Positions 39,700 through 47,917 of a stretch of DNA of 64,000 bases are shown piece after piece (the stretch's first letter is position 1; the number at the start of each line of letters is the position of its first letter). Under the pieces are notes generated by a model. It ran no database searches, was not told the DNA's origin, and saw nothing but the letters and a program-made list of their open reading frames with translations. The translations under genes were made by a program, and so were the position numbers. This DNA is from BJGV01 sp003230615. Its GTDB lineage: Bacteria > Pseudomonadota > Gammaproteobacteria > Burkholderiales > Nitrosomonadaceae. The stretch lies in the NCBI GenBank assembly GCA_963663215.1, contig OY760140.1, forward strand, positions 992,001-1,056,000, read 5' to 3'.

Positions 39700-40614
39700 A
39701 TGAACACGCCTCGTTTATATCAGGCTCCCATACTGTTGCTGTGTGCTCTAGTCACCGGCCATAGTTTTGCTCAGCAGGAACAAAGCAATTTGGACCCGCT
39801 AGATACGATTAAGATAGAAAAATTGACTGACGTTAAAGGCAAAATGGATACTGCCGAGAACGTTTTTAAGGTCAGCGTTCCACGAACCGATCTTGCCGTG
39901 ACCATAGCCGGCGTCAAAATGATTCCCCCGATGGGACTTACCTCGTGGGCGGCCTTCAAATCGGTGGGTGATCAGGTTATGGTTATGGGCGACATGGTGT
40001 TGCAGGAAGAGCAAGTTAATCCAGTGCTAACCATAGCGTTGGACAACGGCATCGAGGTCACCGCCTTGCACAACCATTTCCTTTGGGACACACCGAAAGT
40101 GATGTTCATGCACATTGGCGGCATGGGCGATCTGGAAAAGCTTGCGATGGGCGTGGGTAAAATCTTTCAGGAAATAAAAAACACCGGCGGCGGCAAGACT
40201 CTTGCGCCCCATACGCTATTCGTCACCAGCAAGACTTCGCTTGACCCGAAAGTGATCGAAACGATCATTGGCGTTCCAGTCGAGAAGGCCGGTGGAATCT
40301 ACAAAGTGACTATAGGTCATACCACAGTGATAGCTGAGCACGATGTCGGCAAGACAATGGGTATTAATACGTGGGCAGCATTTGCAGGTAGTAATAAAAA
40401 TGCCGTCGTAGATGGCGACTTCGCCATGTTGGAGTCAGAATTACAAGGCGTATTAAAAGCCTTGCGTAATACAGGTATTTTCATCACTGCGATTCATCAC
40501 CACATGACCGGAGAATCACCCAAGATCGTTTTCTTGCATTATTGGGGCACTGGCTCCGTAAGCGATTTGGCCAAAGCCCTTAAAACCGCGCTAAACAGTC
40601 AAGCTAGCAGTTAG
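39700..40614 (+). CDS. Secreted protein with two DUF1259 (LppY/LpqO-like) domains
   Basis: 304 residues from ATG 39700 with GGAGG 9 bp upstream. Signal peptide of 25 residues (cleavage after SFA). Two copies of the same about 130-residue unit: each has a TxWAAF motif (GLTSWAAFK and GINTWAAFA), a His-rich strand (ALHNHFLWDTPKVMFMHI and AIHHHMTGESPKIVFLHYWG) and GxGDLEKLA-like helix. The His clusters look like metal sites. The family is widespread but without known function. It stands alone. Confidence 0.8.
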   Translation: MNTPRLYQAPILLLCALVTGHSFAQQEQSNLDPLDTIKIEKLTDVKGKMDTAENVFKVSVPRTDLAVTIAGVKMIPPMGLTSWAAFKSVGDQVMVMGDMVLQEEQVNPVLTIALDNGIEVTALHNHFLWDTPKVMFMHIGGMGDLEKLAMGVGKIFQEIKNTGGGKTLAPHTLFVTSKTSLDPKVIETIIGVPVEKAGGIYKVTIGHTTVIAEHDVGKTMGINTWAAFAGSNKNAVVDGDFAMLESELQGVLKALRNTGIFITAIHHHMTGESPKIVFLHYWGTGSVSDLAKALKTALNSQASS

Positions 40615-40646
40615 CAGATTGCCAATAAATGGGTTGCAATAGACTC

Positions 40647-40680
40647 GACCGTCCATTTTTGGCACAAAGAGGACATTCAT
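40647..40680. repeat. Dispersed hairpin repeat, TGGCAC centre
   Basis: GACCGTCCATTTT, TGGCAC, AAAGAGGACATTCAT. Located 33 bp after the stop of the DUF1259 gene, where it could act as transcript end or stabiliser. Confidence 0.65.
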
Positions 40681-40719
40681 TTTTGCATAGAAGAATAGTG
40701 CTATACATAAGTCACAAAA

Positions 40720-41316
40720 TTATATAAAGGCAGAGCCCCACTCCTTGAAAAACACTACCTCTGAAATAGTTTTCCTTACTCTTGGTGTCCGGTCTCTTAT
40801 AGCTAAGGTATCGTTAGCAGTTTCATTTGAATCTGGATAGCCTATTGCAATTGAGATAAGTGCCTCGAAATTCTCTGGGATAGCGTAGCCTTCCCTCGCT
40901 TTTTGCGGATCGATACCTATCATTTGATGAACAGATATTCCTCTTGTAGTTGCCTCAAAAGATAAATGTGAAACTGCAGCTCCTAAATCGTGCATTGCTG
41001 CTTTGTTCTCTTTGCCATTCCGATCAAAAGTAAGGTGTGTGATTCCGAGCATCAGGACACTAGAATTTTTTGCCCATTCCTGATTCGCCTTCACAAGACA
41101 CGATAATAGTTTTTCAAATTCACCTATTTGTTCTTTAGGTGCAATGATAAAGCGCCAAGGTTGCTCATTATATGAAGAAGGCGCCCAGCGAGCAGCCTCA
41201 AGCAGCGAGAACAGATCCTCCTTCGAAACTAAGCGATCTGGTAAAAACTTGTAAGAACTCCATCGATTTTCGATGAGCTCATGAATGGGATAATCTGTAT
41301 TCGCTTTTTTAATCAT
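40720..41316 (-). CDS. Nitroreductase-family NAD(P)H:FMN oxidoreductase
   Basis: 198 residues. Nitroreductase motifs: NRWSSYKFLPDRLV and AARWAPSSYNEQPWRFI near the N-terminus (FMN binding, about 38-53), and GYPD with ISIAIG near 165. It reduces quinones or nitro compounds with FMN as cofactor; natural substrate unknown. Alone, with the LysR remnant upstream. Confidence 0.88.
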   Translation of the reverse strand: MIKKANTDYPIHELIENRWSSYKFLPDRLVSKEDLFSLLEAARWAPSSYNEQPWRFIIAPKEQIGEFEKLLSCLVKANQEWAKNSSVLMLGITHLTFDRNGKENKAAMHDLGAAVSHLSFEATTRGISVHQMIGIDPQKAREGYAIPENFEALISIAIGYPDSNETANDTLAIRDRTPRVRKTISEVVFFKEWGSAFI

Positions 41317-41383
41317 AATAAGTATCCATTACTAATTTTATTAGAGTTGTAATTTACATCAAATATACGCACGTTATCTATTA

Positions 41384-41548
41384 TCAGCCGGGTGCGGTGA
41401 AACAACTTGACCCTATAGGTAGCTCCAGATCAGTAATACGTTTGCTAACAACTAATTTAGATAAAACCATGCGCCGAGAAGATGCGCTGATGCTGCTAGT
41501 TTCCATAATCTGCAAAAATGTTTGAATATAGTCAAATCTATACGTCAT
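41384..41548 (-). pseudogene. LysR-type regulator remnant (N-terminal winged helix-turn-helix only)
   Basis: An ORF of 54 codons from ATG 41548 to TGA 41386-41384. The translated segment (FDYIQTFLQIMETSSISASS, then RRMVLSKLVVSKRITDLE, then LPIGSSCF) is the LysR DNA-binding domain, normally ending in LGVxLFxR. The rest of the regulator (about 240 residues) is absent; after the stop I see no continuation in any frame. LysR genes are often divergent from pirin genes, and this one points away from the pirin gene at 41651. It therefore looks like a decayed pirin regulator. Confidence 0.72.
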
Positions 41549-41650
41549 TGTTCTGTGTTCCCTAGCGCGAATTTCGAAAATTATGAGTTCTCAACAATCA
41601 TGTTAGGGAGTAACCTTTATAGACCATATTTAAGCAGGAGGAAATAGCTA

Positions 41651-42544
41651 ATGTTAGAAATGAAACCTAAAACGCCAGCTAAGAAATTGCATCGCATACA
41701 ACGTAACACTGTTAGCCACTGGGTCGGTAATGGTTTTCCTGTACGGACACTTTTTAGCTATTCGAGCCTTGGTTCTACTATTAGTCCTTTCTTGTTATTT
41801 GATTATGCTGGTCCAAAAGAATTTCCTCCGACAGAAAAACGCCTTGGGGTAGGCGAACACCCACATCGTGGCTTTGAAACAGTTACCATTGTCTATAGTG
41901 GTGAGGTCGAACATCGTGACAGTTCCGGCGGCGGTGGAAAAATTGGACCCGGTGACGTTCAGTGGATGACGGCAGCATCTGGTTTGGTCCACGATGAGTT
42001 TCATAGCCAAAACTTTGCACGACATGGGGGCATATTTGAAGTTGTACAGTTATGGATCAATCTGCCCGCCAAGGATAAAATGTCGCCCCCACGTTATCAA
42101 AATATTTTAAATGATCAGATTCCTTTCATGATCCTCTCTAACGGGCAAGGAAGCATTCGTGTTATCGCGGGTAAGTACGATGATCTTATAGGACCAGCCA
42201 TGACATTTACGCCAATTCATGTATGGGATCTTCTTCTTAAAAACAAGAAACCGTTTAATCTTGTGGTGCCAGACGACCACACTGCATTACTAGCGGTACT
42301 CAAAGGTTCAGTGCAAATTAACAGTTCTAATACTATCAGAGCGGCAGAAGTTGGTGTGTTTGACGGAACTGGTGACCACATCAGTATCGAAAGCTCAAAA
42401 AACGCAACAGCATTACTTCTATGTGGTGAGCCGATTAACGAGCCGTTAGCAGGTAGCGGCCCATTTGTTATGAATACGCAATCAGAAATTAATCAGGCAA
42501 TAGCTGATTATCAAAGTGACAAGATGGGACATGTAACGTCTTAA
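41651..42544 (+). CDS. Pirin family protein
   Basis: 297 residues, start after AGGAGG. Pirin N-terminal cupin with GVGEHPHRGFETVTIVYSG (His residues of the metal site, about 72-90) and GGKIGPGDVQWMTAASGLVHDE (about 97-118), then the C-terminal pirin domain. Pirins are Fe(II)-binding proteins; bacterial members can be quercetinases or redox-sensitive regulators. The LysR remnant upstream suggests its former regulation. Confidence 0.92.
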   Translation: MLEMKPKTPAKKLHRIQRNTVSHWVGNGFPVRTLFSYSSLGSTISPFLLFDYAGPKEFPPTEKRLGVGEHPHRGFETVTIVYSGEVEHRDSSGGGGKIGPGDVQWMTAASGLVHDEFHSQNFARHGGIFEVVQLWINLPAKDKMSPPRYQNILNDQIPFMILSNGQGSIRVIAGKYDDLIGPAMTFTPIHVWDLLLKNKKPFNLVVPDDHTALLAVLKGSVQINSSNTIRAAEVGVFDGTGDHISIESSKNATALLLCGEPINEPLAGSGPFVMNTQSEINQAIADYQSDKMGHVTS

Positions 42545-42614
42545 ACATTTATGCATGTCTGACTTGTACCAACGAATACAATTATTACAGGAGATTTCCT
42601 AAAAGGAAAATCTA

Positions 42615-42647
42615 TGAACGTCCGTTTTGGCACAAAGTGGATATTCG
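42615..42647. repeat. Dispersed hairpin repeat, TGGCAC centre
   Basis: GAACGTCCGTTT, TGGCAC, AAAGTGGATATTCGTGA, followed at 42661-42682 by TCGACCCGGAGCGAATGTTCAG, which looks like half of the divergent copy at 22.1 kb. It lies between the pirin gene and the Sel1 gene. Confidence 0.65.
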
Positions 42648-42766
42648 TGAAGGAAAGGTTTCGACCCGGAGCGAATGTTCAGAGACAAGTTCTACCCTCA
42701 AGCTTCTCCACGGTTATCCGTTATAGAGATATGGATCTATCCGTTTAGTTTTTAAGAGAAGTTAAA

Positions 42767-43360
42767 GTGAAGACATGGATTTTATTTATAGTCACCATAT
42801 TATCATTATCCAGTAGTGTTGCCAGAGCAGGTGTTTTTGAAGAAGGAATAGAAGCATATAAGAACGGTAATTATGCTAAAGCCCTAGCATTACTACACCC
42901 GTTAGCTAGTCAAGTAATGACAAATGCGCAAAATAATCTTGGGTGGATGTATGAAGAAGGTAAAGGCGTAACCCAGGACTATCAGGAAGCAGCGAAATGG
43001 TATCATCTCGCTGCGGAGCAAGGATACGCAGCTGCACAAGGTAATATTGGTTATTTTTACCACATGGGTAAAGGCGTAGTCCAAGACTATAAGGAAGCTG
43101 TGAAATGGTATCGTCTCGCTGCGGAGCAAGGGGACGTGGACGCACAAAATAATCTAGGGGTAATGTATGTCAAGGGTACAGGTATAAACCAAGACTATAT
43201 TCTTGCGCGCATGTGGTTCAATCTTGCTGCTAGTAAAGGGGACGAAAATGCAGTAGAGAGTCTAGAAAGGATGGCTAAAGAGATGAAACCTTCACAAATC
43301 GCTAATGCGCAAAGGATGGCACAAGATTGCGAAAAGAAAAACTATAAGAACTGTGAATGA
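42767..43360 (+). CDS. Secreted Sel1-repeat protein
   Basis: 197 residues, GTG start at 42767 with AAGAGAAG upstream. Signal peptide (cleavage after ARA, about residue 22). Three Sel1-like repeats of about 36 residues, AQNNLGWMYEEGKGVTQDY, AQGNIGYFYHMGKGVVQDY and AQNNLGVMYVKGTGINQDY, starting near residues 52, 88 and 124, then a fourth partial one. Such proteins act in protein-protein contacts; partner unknown. Followed by the terminator at 43484-43510. Confidence 0.83.
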   Translation: MKTWILFIVTILSLSSSVARAGVFEEGIEAYKNGNYAKALALLHPLASQVMTNAQNNLGWMYEEGKGVTQDYQEAAKWYHLAAEQGYAAAQGNIGYFYHMGKGVVQDYKEAVKWYRLAAEQGDVDAQNNLGVMYVKGTGINQDYILARMWFNLAASKGDENAVESLERMAKEMKPSQIANAQRMAQDCEKKNYKNCE

Positions 43361-43420
43361 TATTAACGAATTTGCAATTACTCATTAGCTAAATAGTCTA
43401 ATAAAGCGCTTGAACAAATA

Positions 43421-43454
43421 TGAACGTCTGCTTTGTGCCAAAATCGGACATTCA
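43421..43454. repeat. Dispersed hairpin repeat, reverse orientation
   Basis: TGAACGTCTGCTTT, GTGCCA, AAATCGGACATTCAT. The centre is GTGCCA, so this copy is inverted relative to the TGGCAC copies. Located just after the Sel1 gene. Confidence 0.65.
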
Positions 43455-43483
43455 TCTTTGTTCTACACCTTTCTCAGGCACAA

Positions 43484-43510
43484 AAAATCCTCGATTTGAT
43501 CGAGGATTTT
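43484..43510. terminator. Bidirectional rho-independent terminator
   Basis: AAAATCCTCGAT, TTG, ATCGAGGATTTT: a 12-bp stem with A-run and T-run flanks. It lies between the convergent Sel1 (plus) and Arg/Asp-rich protein (minus) genes and can serve both. Confidence 0.8.
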
Positions 43511-43547
43511 CTTGACCATAACACAGTCTGAGTCAGTCTATTATTAT

Positions 43548-43850
43548 CTAACGTCTTGCCCTTTGGGTTCGCCCCGCGCTTCCCCTTTGTGCTTGCAACT
43601 GAGCTCTATGGTTTCTGTTATCACCTCTGCGTTCCGCACGATTATCTCGGCGTTGGTCTCTGTGCTCCGATCGATTATCTCTGAACTGATCTCTGCGTTC
43701 CGCACGATTATCCCTGTGTTCCTGTATTGTCCCATTTTTAGAAGGTGTTCCTTGCAGATTGCCAGAGGAATTATTCTGAGCCGTTGCAGTCCCAACAGTC
43801 ATTAGAGATACTATTATCAGTACCATCTGTGTTGTTCGTATATTCGGCAT
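43548..43850 (-). CDS. Small secreted Arg/Asp/Asn-rich repeat protein
   Basis: 100 residues after a perfect AAGGAGA ribosome site. Signal peptide (cleavage after TATA, about residue 24). The mature part is made of short repeats around DNRAERRD, DNRSEHRD and DNRAERRG, almost without hydrophobic residues, and a basic end. It should be highly charged, disordered and periplasmic or secreted. Two other reading frames of the same DNA are open but lack a ribosome site and signal peptide. No known family; similar charged periplasmic proteins are sometimes linked to metal or acid stress, which is only analogy. Confidence 0.72.
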   Translation of the reverse strand: MPNIRTTQMVLIIVSLMTVGTATAQNNSSGNLQGTPSKNGTIQEHRDNRAERRDQFRDNRSEHRDQRRDNRAERRGDNRNHRAQLQAQRGSAGRTQRARR

Positions 43851-44470
43851 GGTTATCTCCTTAAATGTCAGCTTTCAGCAAAGGTCAAGAAAGTAATTAA
43901 CAAAGATTAATAGAAGTCCACTAATAAATTCCAGCATTAATTGTAACGTTTATAACGTTCTAATCCATTATTGGGCGACTACTTATGTAAATATGTCTTT
44001 TATTAGTTAGACATAATGCAATAACGACAATAAAGGGTCTTCCTTAACCTCCTAATTGTGAAAATAACTTCAAATTAAGAAGTTATCTTATGTATTAGTG
44101 TAAGAAGATGAGTTATTGTTTTTGAAAAATTCAAGTCCAATGTCATCAAATTACGCATTGTTTTTCTAAATGTCCGTTTTTGTGCCAAAAGTGGACGTTC
44201 GCAGATTTTCATTCTGGAAAAATTTTTTTGCGCTAAAATTAGAAAACTAATCTGGAGGTATGAGTACAGAGTACCTCTAACACAGGGAGTGGGAGTCTTC
44301 CAATACTAGCCGTAATCCCCATTGTTTCTAATTTCGAATCTATAAGGACGAGCTTCTCTCGTTTTTGCCTAACTCAGTGCCATTATCTTGTTAACTCAAG
44401 CGTAGCGGTAAGACCGAGAGTATTACAGGAAAAGTAATACATTTACTATCAATATATTAATAGTAATTAT
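43851..44470. other. Intergenic region with hairpin repeat, before tRNA-Ser
   Basis: About 620 bp without a gene. It contains the repeat at 44168-44203 and a small inverted sequence GGAGGTA/TACCTC at 44253-44276. It carries the promoter of the Arg/Asp-rich gene on the minus strand side. No RNA gene is recognised, though there is room for a small one. Confidence 0.45.
44168..44203. repeat. Dispersed hairpin repeat, reverse orientation
   Basis: AAATGTCCGTTTTT, GTGCCA, AAAGTGGACGTTCG. One G-T pair apart from the pattern AATGTCCGCTTT/AAAGCGGACATT of the best copy (63.4 kb). It sits in gene-free DNA. Confidence 0.65.
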
Positions 44471-44563
44471 TGGCGGAGAGAGAGGGATTCGAACCCTCGA
44501 TAAGCGTTTTGAGCCTATACTCCCTTAGCAGGGGAGCGCCTTCGACCACTCGGCCACCTCTCC
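44471..44563 (-). tRNA. tRNA-Ser (anticodon GCT)
   Basis: Read on the minus strand it begins GGAGAGGTGGCCGAGTGG, has anticodon stem CTCCC/GGGAG around CTGCTAA (anticodon GCT), a long variable arm, GGTTCGAATCC in the T arm, and an encoded CCA end. 93 nt, class II like other Ser tRNAs. Confidence 0.95.
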
Positions 44564-44633
44564 ACTAGAAGAGGCGACAGAATAGCGGTTTACGACTTCT
44601 CGGTCAAACCGACACGCGGCTATTGACGAAATT

Positions 44634-45863
44634 TTAGGGCGTTTGATCTAGATCAAAAGACTTGTGAAGTACCCGCACTGCGAGCTCCATGTATTTCTCG
44701 TCTACAATTACAGAAATTTTTATTTCAGAAGTGGAAATCATTTGAATGTTGATGCCCTCTTCCGCTAGAGCACGAAACATTTTACTGGCGATGCCAACAT
44801 ATGAGCGCATACCTACACCTACGACAGACACTTTGGCTATACTGTCGCCGCCGACCACGTCTCTCGCACCGATGTGAGGTATTACCTTACTCTTGAGTAT
44901 GTCCATCGTTCTAGAAAATTCATTGCGATGTACGGTAAATGAAAAATCTGTCGTGCCGTCGTATCCAACATTTTGGATTATCATGTCTACATCGACATTT
45001 GCATCGGCCACAGGGCCAAGAATCTGATAAGCAATACCAGGACGATCTGGTACGCCCAGTACGGTAATCTTAGCCTCGTCATGGTTAAATGCAATACCCG
45101 AAATGATCGCCTGCTCCATATTTTCGTCTTCCTCGAAAGTAATCAAAGTGCCCTCGCCTCCTTCTTCAAAGCTTGATAGCACTCGCAATCGAACTTTGTA
45201 TTTACCTGCGAATTCAACGGAGCGTATTTGCAGAACCTTGGAACCGAGGCTCGCCAACTCCATCATTTCTTCAAAGGTGACAGTTTTCAGTCGCCGTGCT
45301 TCTGGTACAATACGTGGATCAGTAGTATAAACGCCATCTACGTCTGTATAAATCTGGCATTCTTTAGCTTTAAGTGCTGCTGCCAGCGCCACACCAGTTG
45401 TGTCAGATCCACCACGACCTAATGTCGTAATACTACCGGTTTCATCCACACCTTGGAACCCGGCAACCACCACAATGTAACCAGCATCTAGATCCGCACG
45501 TAATTTGTCTTCATCAATCTTAATTATGCGTGCTTTGTTATAGGCATTATCAGTATGTATCCGTACTTGTGCTCCCGTATAACTTCTGGCTTTGAAGCCC
45601 ATCTCGATAAGCGCCATTGACAGTAGAGCTATGGAAACCTGTTCTCCAGTAGAAACTATGACATCCAGCTCTCGTGGATTAGGATTATCCTGGGTCTCTT
45701 TGGCCAAAGCTAAGAGCCTATTGGTTTCTCCACTCATGGCAGAAACTACCACTACCAATTGGTGTCCCAAAGATTGGAATTTCGCTATTCTACAAGCGAC
45801 ATTTTTAATCTGCTCCGTATTTCCAACCGATGTACCTCCGTATTTTTGAACGATAAGCGCCAC
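44634..45863 (-). CDS. lysC: Aspartate kinase
   Basis: 409 residues. Amino acid kinase domain (VQKYGGTSVG at about 4-13, GGSDTTGVALA, YTDVDGVYTTDPR) and two ACT domains in the C-terminal third (about 265-409) for feedback control by lysine or threonine. First step of lysine, threonine and methionine synthesis. Downstream lies tRNA-Ser on the same strand. No other biosynthetic gene is adjacent. Confidence 0.96.
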   Translation of the reverse strand: MALIVQKYGGTSVGNTEQIKNVACRIAKFQSLGHQLVVVVSAMSGETNRLLALAKETQDNPNPRELDVIVSTGEQVSIALLSMALIEMGFKARSYTGAQVRIHTDNAYNKARIIKIDEDKLRADLDAGYIVVVAGFQGVDETGSITTLGRGGSDTTGVALAAALKAKECQIYTDVDGVYTTDPRIVPEARRLKTVTFEEMMELASLGSKVLQIRSVEFAGKYKVRLRVLSSFEEGGEGTLITFEEDENMEQAIISGIAFNHDEAKITVLGVPDRPGIAYQILGPVADANVDVDMIIQNVGYDGTTDFSFTVHRNEFSRTMDILKSKVIPHIGARDVVGGDSIAKVSVVGVGMRSYVGIASKMFRALAEEGINIQMISTSEIKISVIVDEKYMELAVRVLHKSFDLDQTP

Positions 45864-45979
45864 GATTACTATTTTTTCTCCATAATTTGCTTATATATAG
45901 ATATTACCTGATTCCCAGAAAGAACACTAAACATGTACAATAATGCTTATGAAAATATAGTTTATAGAGAACCTAAATC

Positions 45980-46264
45980 ATGAAACTCTTTGATGAGATT
46001 TTCAACCTCAGCGAAATTCGCCGTAAACTACGCCTCAGTCAGTATGATTTCTGGAATAAGGTTGGTGTTACCCAAAGTGGCGGGTCGCGCTATGAGAATG
46101 GACGGAACATGCCGAAACCGGTAAGAGAACTGGTACGACTAGTGCACATCCAGAAAGTCGATCTATCCAAAATCCAGAAGGATGATCTGATCGTTGCCAA
46201 ATTGCTCAAAATAAAGAATCCAAATTTGTATAAAAGCCTAAAAAAAATGGCCAAGTTGAAATAA
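45980..46264 (+). CDS. XRE-like helix-turn-helix protein
   Basis: 94 residues. Helix-turn-helix of Cro/CI type at about 9-55 (IRRKLRLSQYDFWNKVGVTQ, then GGSRYENGRNMP). The C-terminal part is Lys-rich. Similar short proteins are common in betaproteobacteria as single genes with no known target. Divergent from lysC, but a role in lysC control is not shown. Confidence 0.75.
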   Translation: MKLFDEIFNLSEIRRKLRLSQYDFWNKVGVTQSGGSRYENGRNMPKPVRELVRLVHIQKVDLSKIQKDDLIVAKLLKIKNPNLYKSLKKMAKLK

Positions 46265-46346
46265 TCCTGACTAGGTATCTATTAGAACTTGATGGCTACT
46301 TCCAATATATAGCTGGATTCAATTCGGCAAGGCAGGGATAACCCCG

Positions 46347-47234
46347 TTACATGTTAAGCTTAACCGTAAGACCAAGGGCGGAAATCTTTCTACCAAATGA
46401 CTCCATCCATCCTTGAGTAACTTTTGTGAGTCGCGGTGCTTCTGGTTGCATCGAAGAACGCGCAAGTCCATATAGCAACACTCCTTTCAGTGGAACACCT
46501 TCCCGCAATAATTTCTCAATAAACTCTAGATAGGCACTAGTTTCTATTTTGGTGGGAGGTTTTCCATCAGTTTTAAATACACAAGTTTGAAGCCAAGTTG
46601 GGCATAATGATGCAGCCAGTTGCAGATTGTTACGAAGTCGTCTAGAACTCATCCGAGTATTGTTAATATGTTGCCTTCCTTCGCGAGTGACACTATCTAG
46701 CTTAAACCAGACTTCACCGTTAAGTTTTGCTAATCGTCGCAACCCTGCCTGTACATTAGATCGATCAATCAGACTCCCATTTGTAATCAACACCAGTTTG
46801 AGTTCTTTAAGTGAATCGAAATCATACTTCACTTTCCCAATTAGATCTATCACCTGTTCAAATTCCTTGGCACTGGTAGGCTCACCGTTTCCAGATAAAG
46901 AAATGTCCCTGATGCGTCTAGCACTGGGTGTAACCTGTTCTTGCATGAAAGAACCATATAGTATTTCCCGAAGAAAAGTATAAAGCTCTTTTTCAAGCCT
47001 GATTAAATCAATCACCGGTGCCGCTCCGCGCTTTAGCTCTGGTACCTGGCAATAAATACAGCGCCAATTACAAGCATTATTGGGATTAAGGTTGATTCCA
47101 ACAGACACACCTCCAGCACGGCGCGAAACCACCGGATAAATATAGGTTAGCCCAACATTGTCCCGACTGTGATCGGTAACATTCAATAGTTTGGAAGAAC
47201 GCTGCAATGTTACAATCCTACTTATGTTAATCAC
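46347..47234 (-). CDS. Radical SAM protein
   Basis: 295 residues if it starts at ATG 47234; it then overlaps the divergent queD start by 11 bp, so a later start (for example TTG 47186) is possible. The CX3CX2C cluster motif CNWRCIYC (Cys55, 59, 62) and the glycine-rich SLSGNGEPT (about 110-118) mark the radical SAM core. It is adjacent to and divergent from a QueD-like gene, but it does not resemble QueE. Substrate unknown. Confidence 0.8.
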   Translation of the reverse strand: MINISRIVTLQRSSKLLNVTDHSRDNVGLTYIYPVVSRRAGGVSVGINLNPNNACNWRCIYCQVPELKRGAAPVIDLIRLEKELYTFLREILYGSFMQEQVTPSARRIRDISLSGNGEPTSAKEFEQVIDLIGKVKYDFDSLKELKLVLITNGSLIDRSNVQAGLRRLAKLNGEVWFKLDSVTREGRQHINNTRMSSRRLRNNLQLAASLCPTWLQTCVFKTDGKPPTKIETSAYLEFIEKLLREGVPLKGVLLYGLARSSMQPEAPRLTKVTQGWMESFGRKISALGLTVKLNM

Positions 47235-47673
47235 CAGTAAATTGGAATTCGACGCCGGCCACCGTATCCCGTCTCACAATAGCCAGTGCCGCCATCTTCA
47301 TGGCCACCGCTATGCAATTGAAATTACCCTATCTGGCGACATTATCACTGATGAAGGTATAGCCAAGCAAGGCATGGTAATGGATTATTCAGAAGTAAAG
47401 CACATTGCCAAAGACGCACTTGTAAACAAATGGGATCACGCTTTTCTAGTATATTCAGGGGATGTACAAGTACTACAATTTCTGCAATCCATTGAGAACC
47501 ACAAGACGGTAGTGCTGGATACGCCACCTACAGCGGAAAACCTAGCTTTGGTCGCGTTTTACATACTTGATAACGCCTATAAAGATAACTACGGCAACCG
47601 CCTCAGGCTAGAACAAGTCCGTTTGTTTGAAACACCCAGTTGCTGGGCCGACGCAATTCGGGGAAAAATTTAA
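47224..47673 (+). CDS. queD: 6-carboxytetrahydropterin synthase (QueD/PTPS family)
   Basis: 149 residues from ATG 47224, chosen over an upstream frame to 47191 because the family begins with FDAGHR soon after the start. Zinc ligands His in FDAGHRI and HLHGH (about 15, 30, 32), catalytic Cys in SQCRHLHGH (about 26), and the Glu in FETPSCWA (about 140). It makes 6-carboxy-tetrahydropterin, an intermediate of queuosine. No other que gene is in the window. Confidence 0.87.
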   Translation: MLITSKLEFDAGHRIPSHNSQCRHLHGHRYAIEITLSGDIITDEGIAKQGMVMDYSEVKHIAKDALVNKWDHAFLVYSGDVQVLQFLQSIENHKTVVLDTPPTAENLALVAFYILDNAYKDNYGNRLRLEQVRLFETPSCWADAIRGKI

Positions 47674-47917
47674 TATATTCTAGTAATCTGCAATATTTGG
47701 CTCAACATATTTTCTCTACTTACCAACTGATTTCTCCATTTTCGCTACGGTATTTCTAATGAAACTACCTACGAAATATTTGATATTATCTAAATGATAA
47801 AAATATATGGCAAATAAATTTACGATACTCTGTAGAACACTTCTATCTTTTATAAGAAGGTGATATTGTGCCGTAAATATTATGTAATAAAAATTACGAC
47901 CCGTATACAAAAAATAT

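Noticed and set aside
42902..43147. Two overlapping minus-strand ORFs with internal repeats
   Set aside because: They are the complement of the Sel1 repeats; the apparent repeat structure comes from the Sel1 gene.
43512..43805. Plus- and minus-strand ORFs in other frames of the Arg/Asp-rich gene
   Set aside because: Repetitive DNA keeps several frames open. Only the frame at 43850-43548 has a ribosome site and signal peptide.
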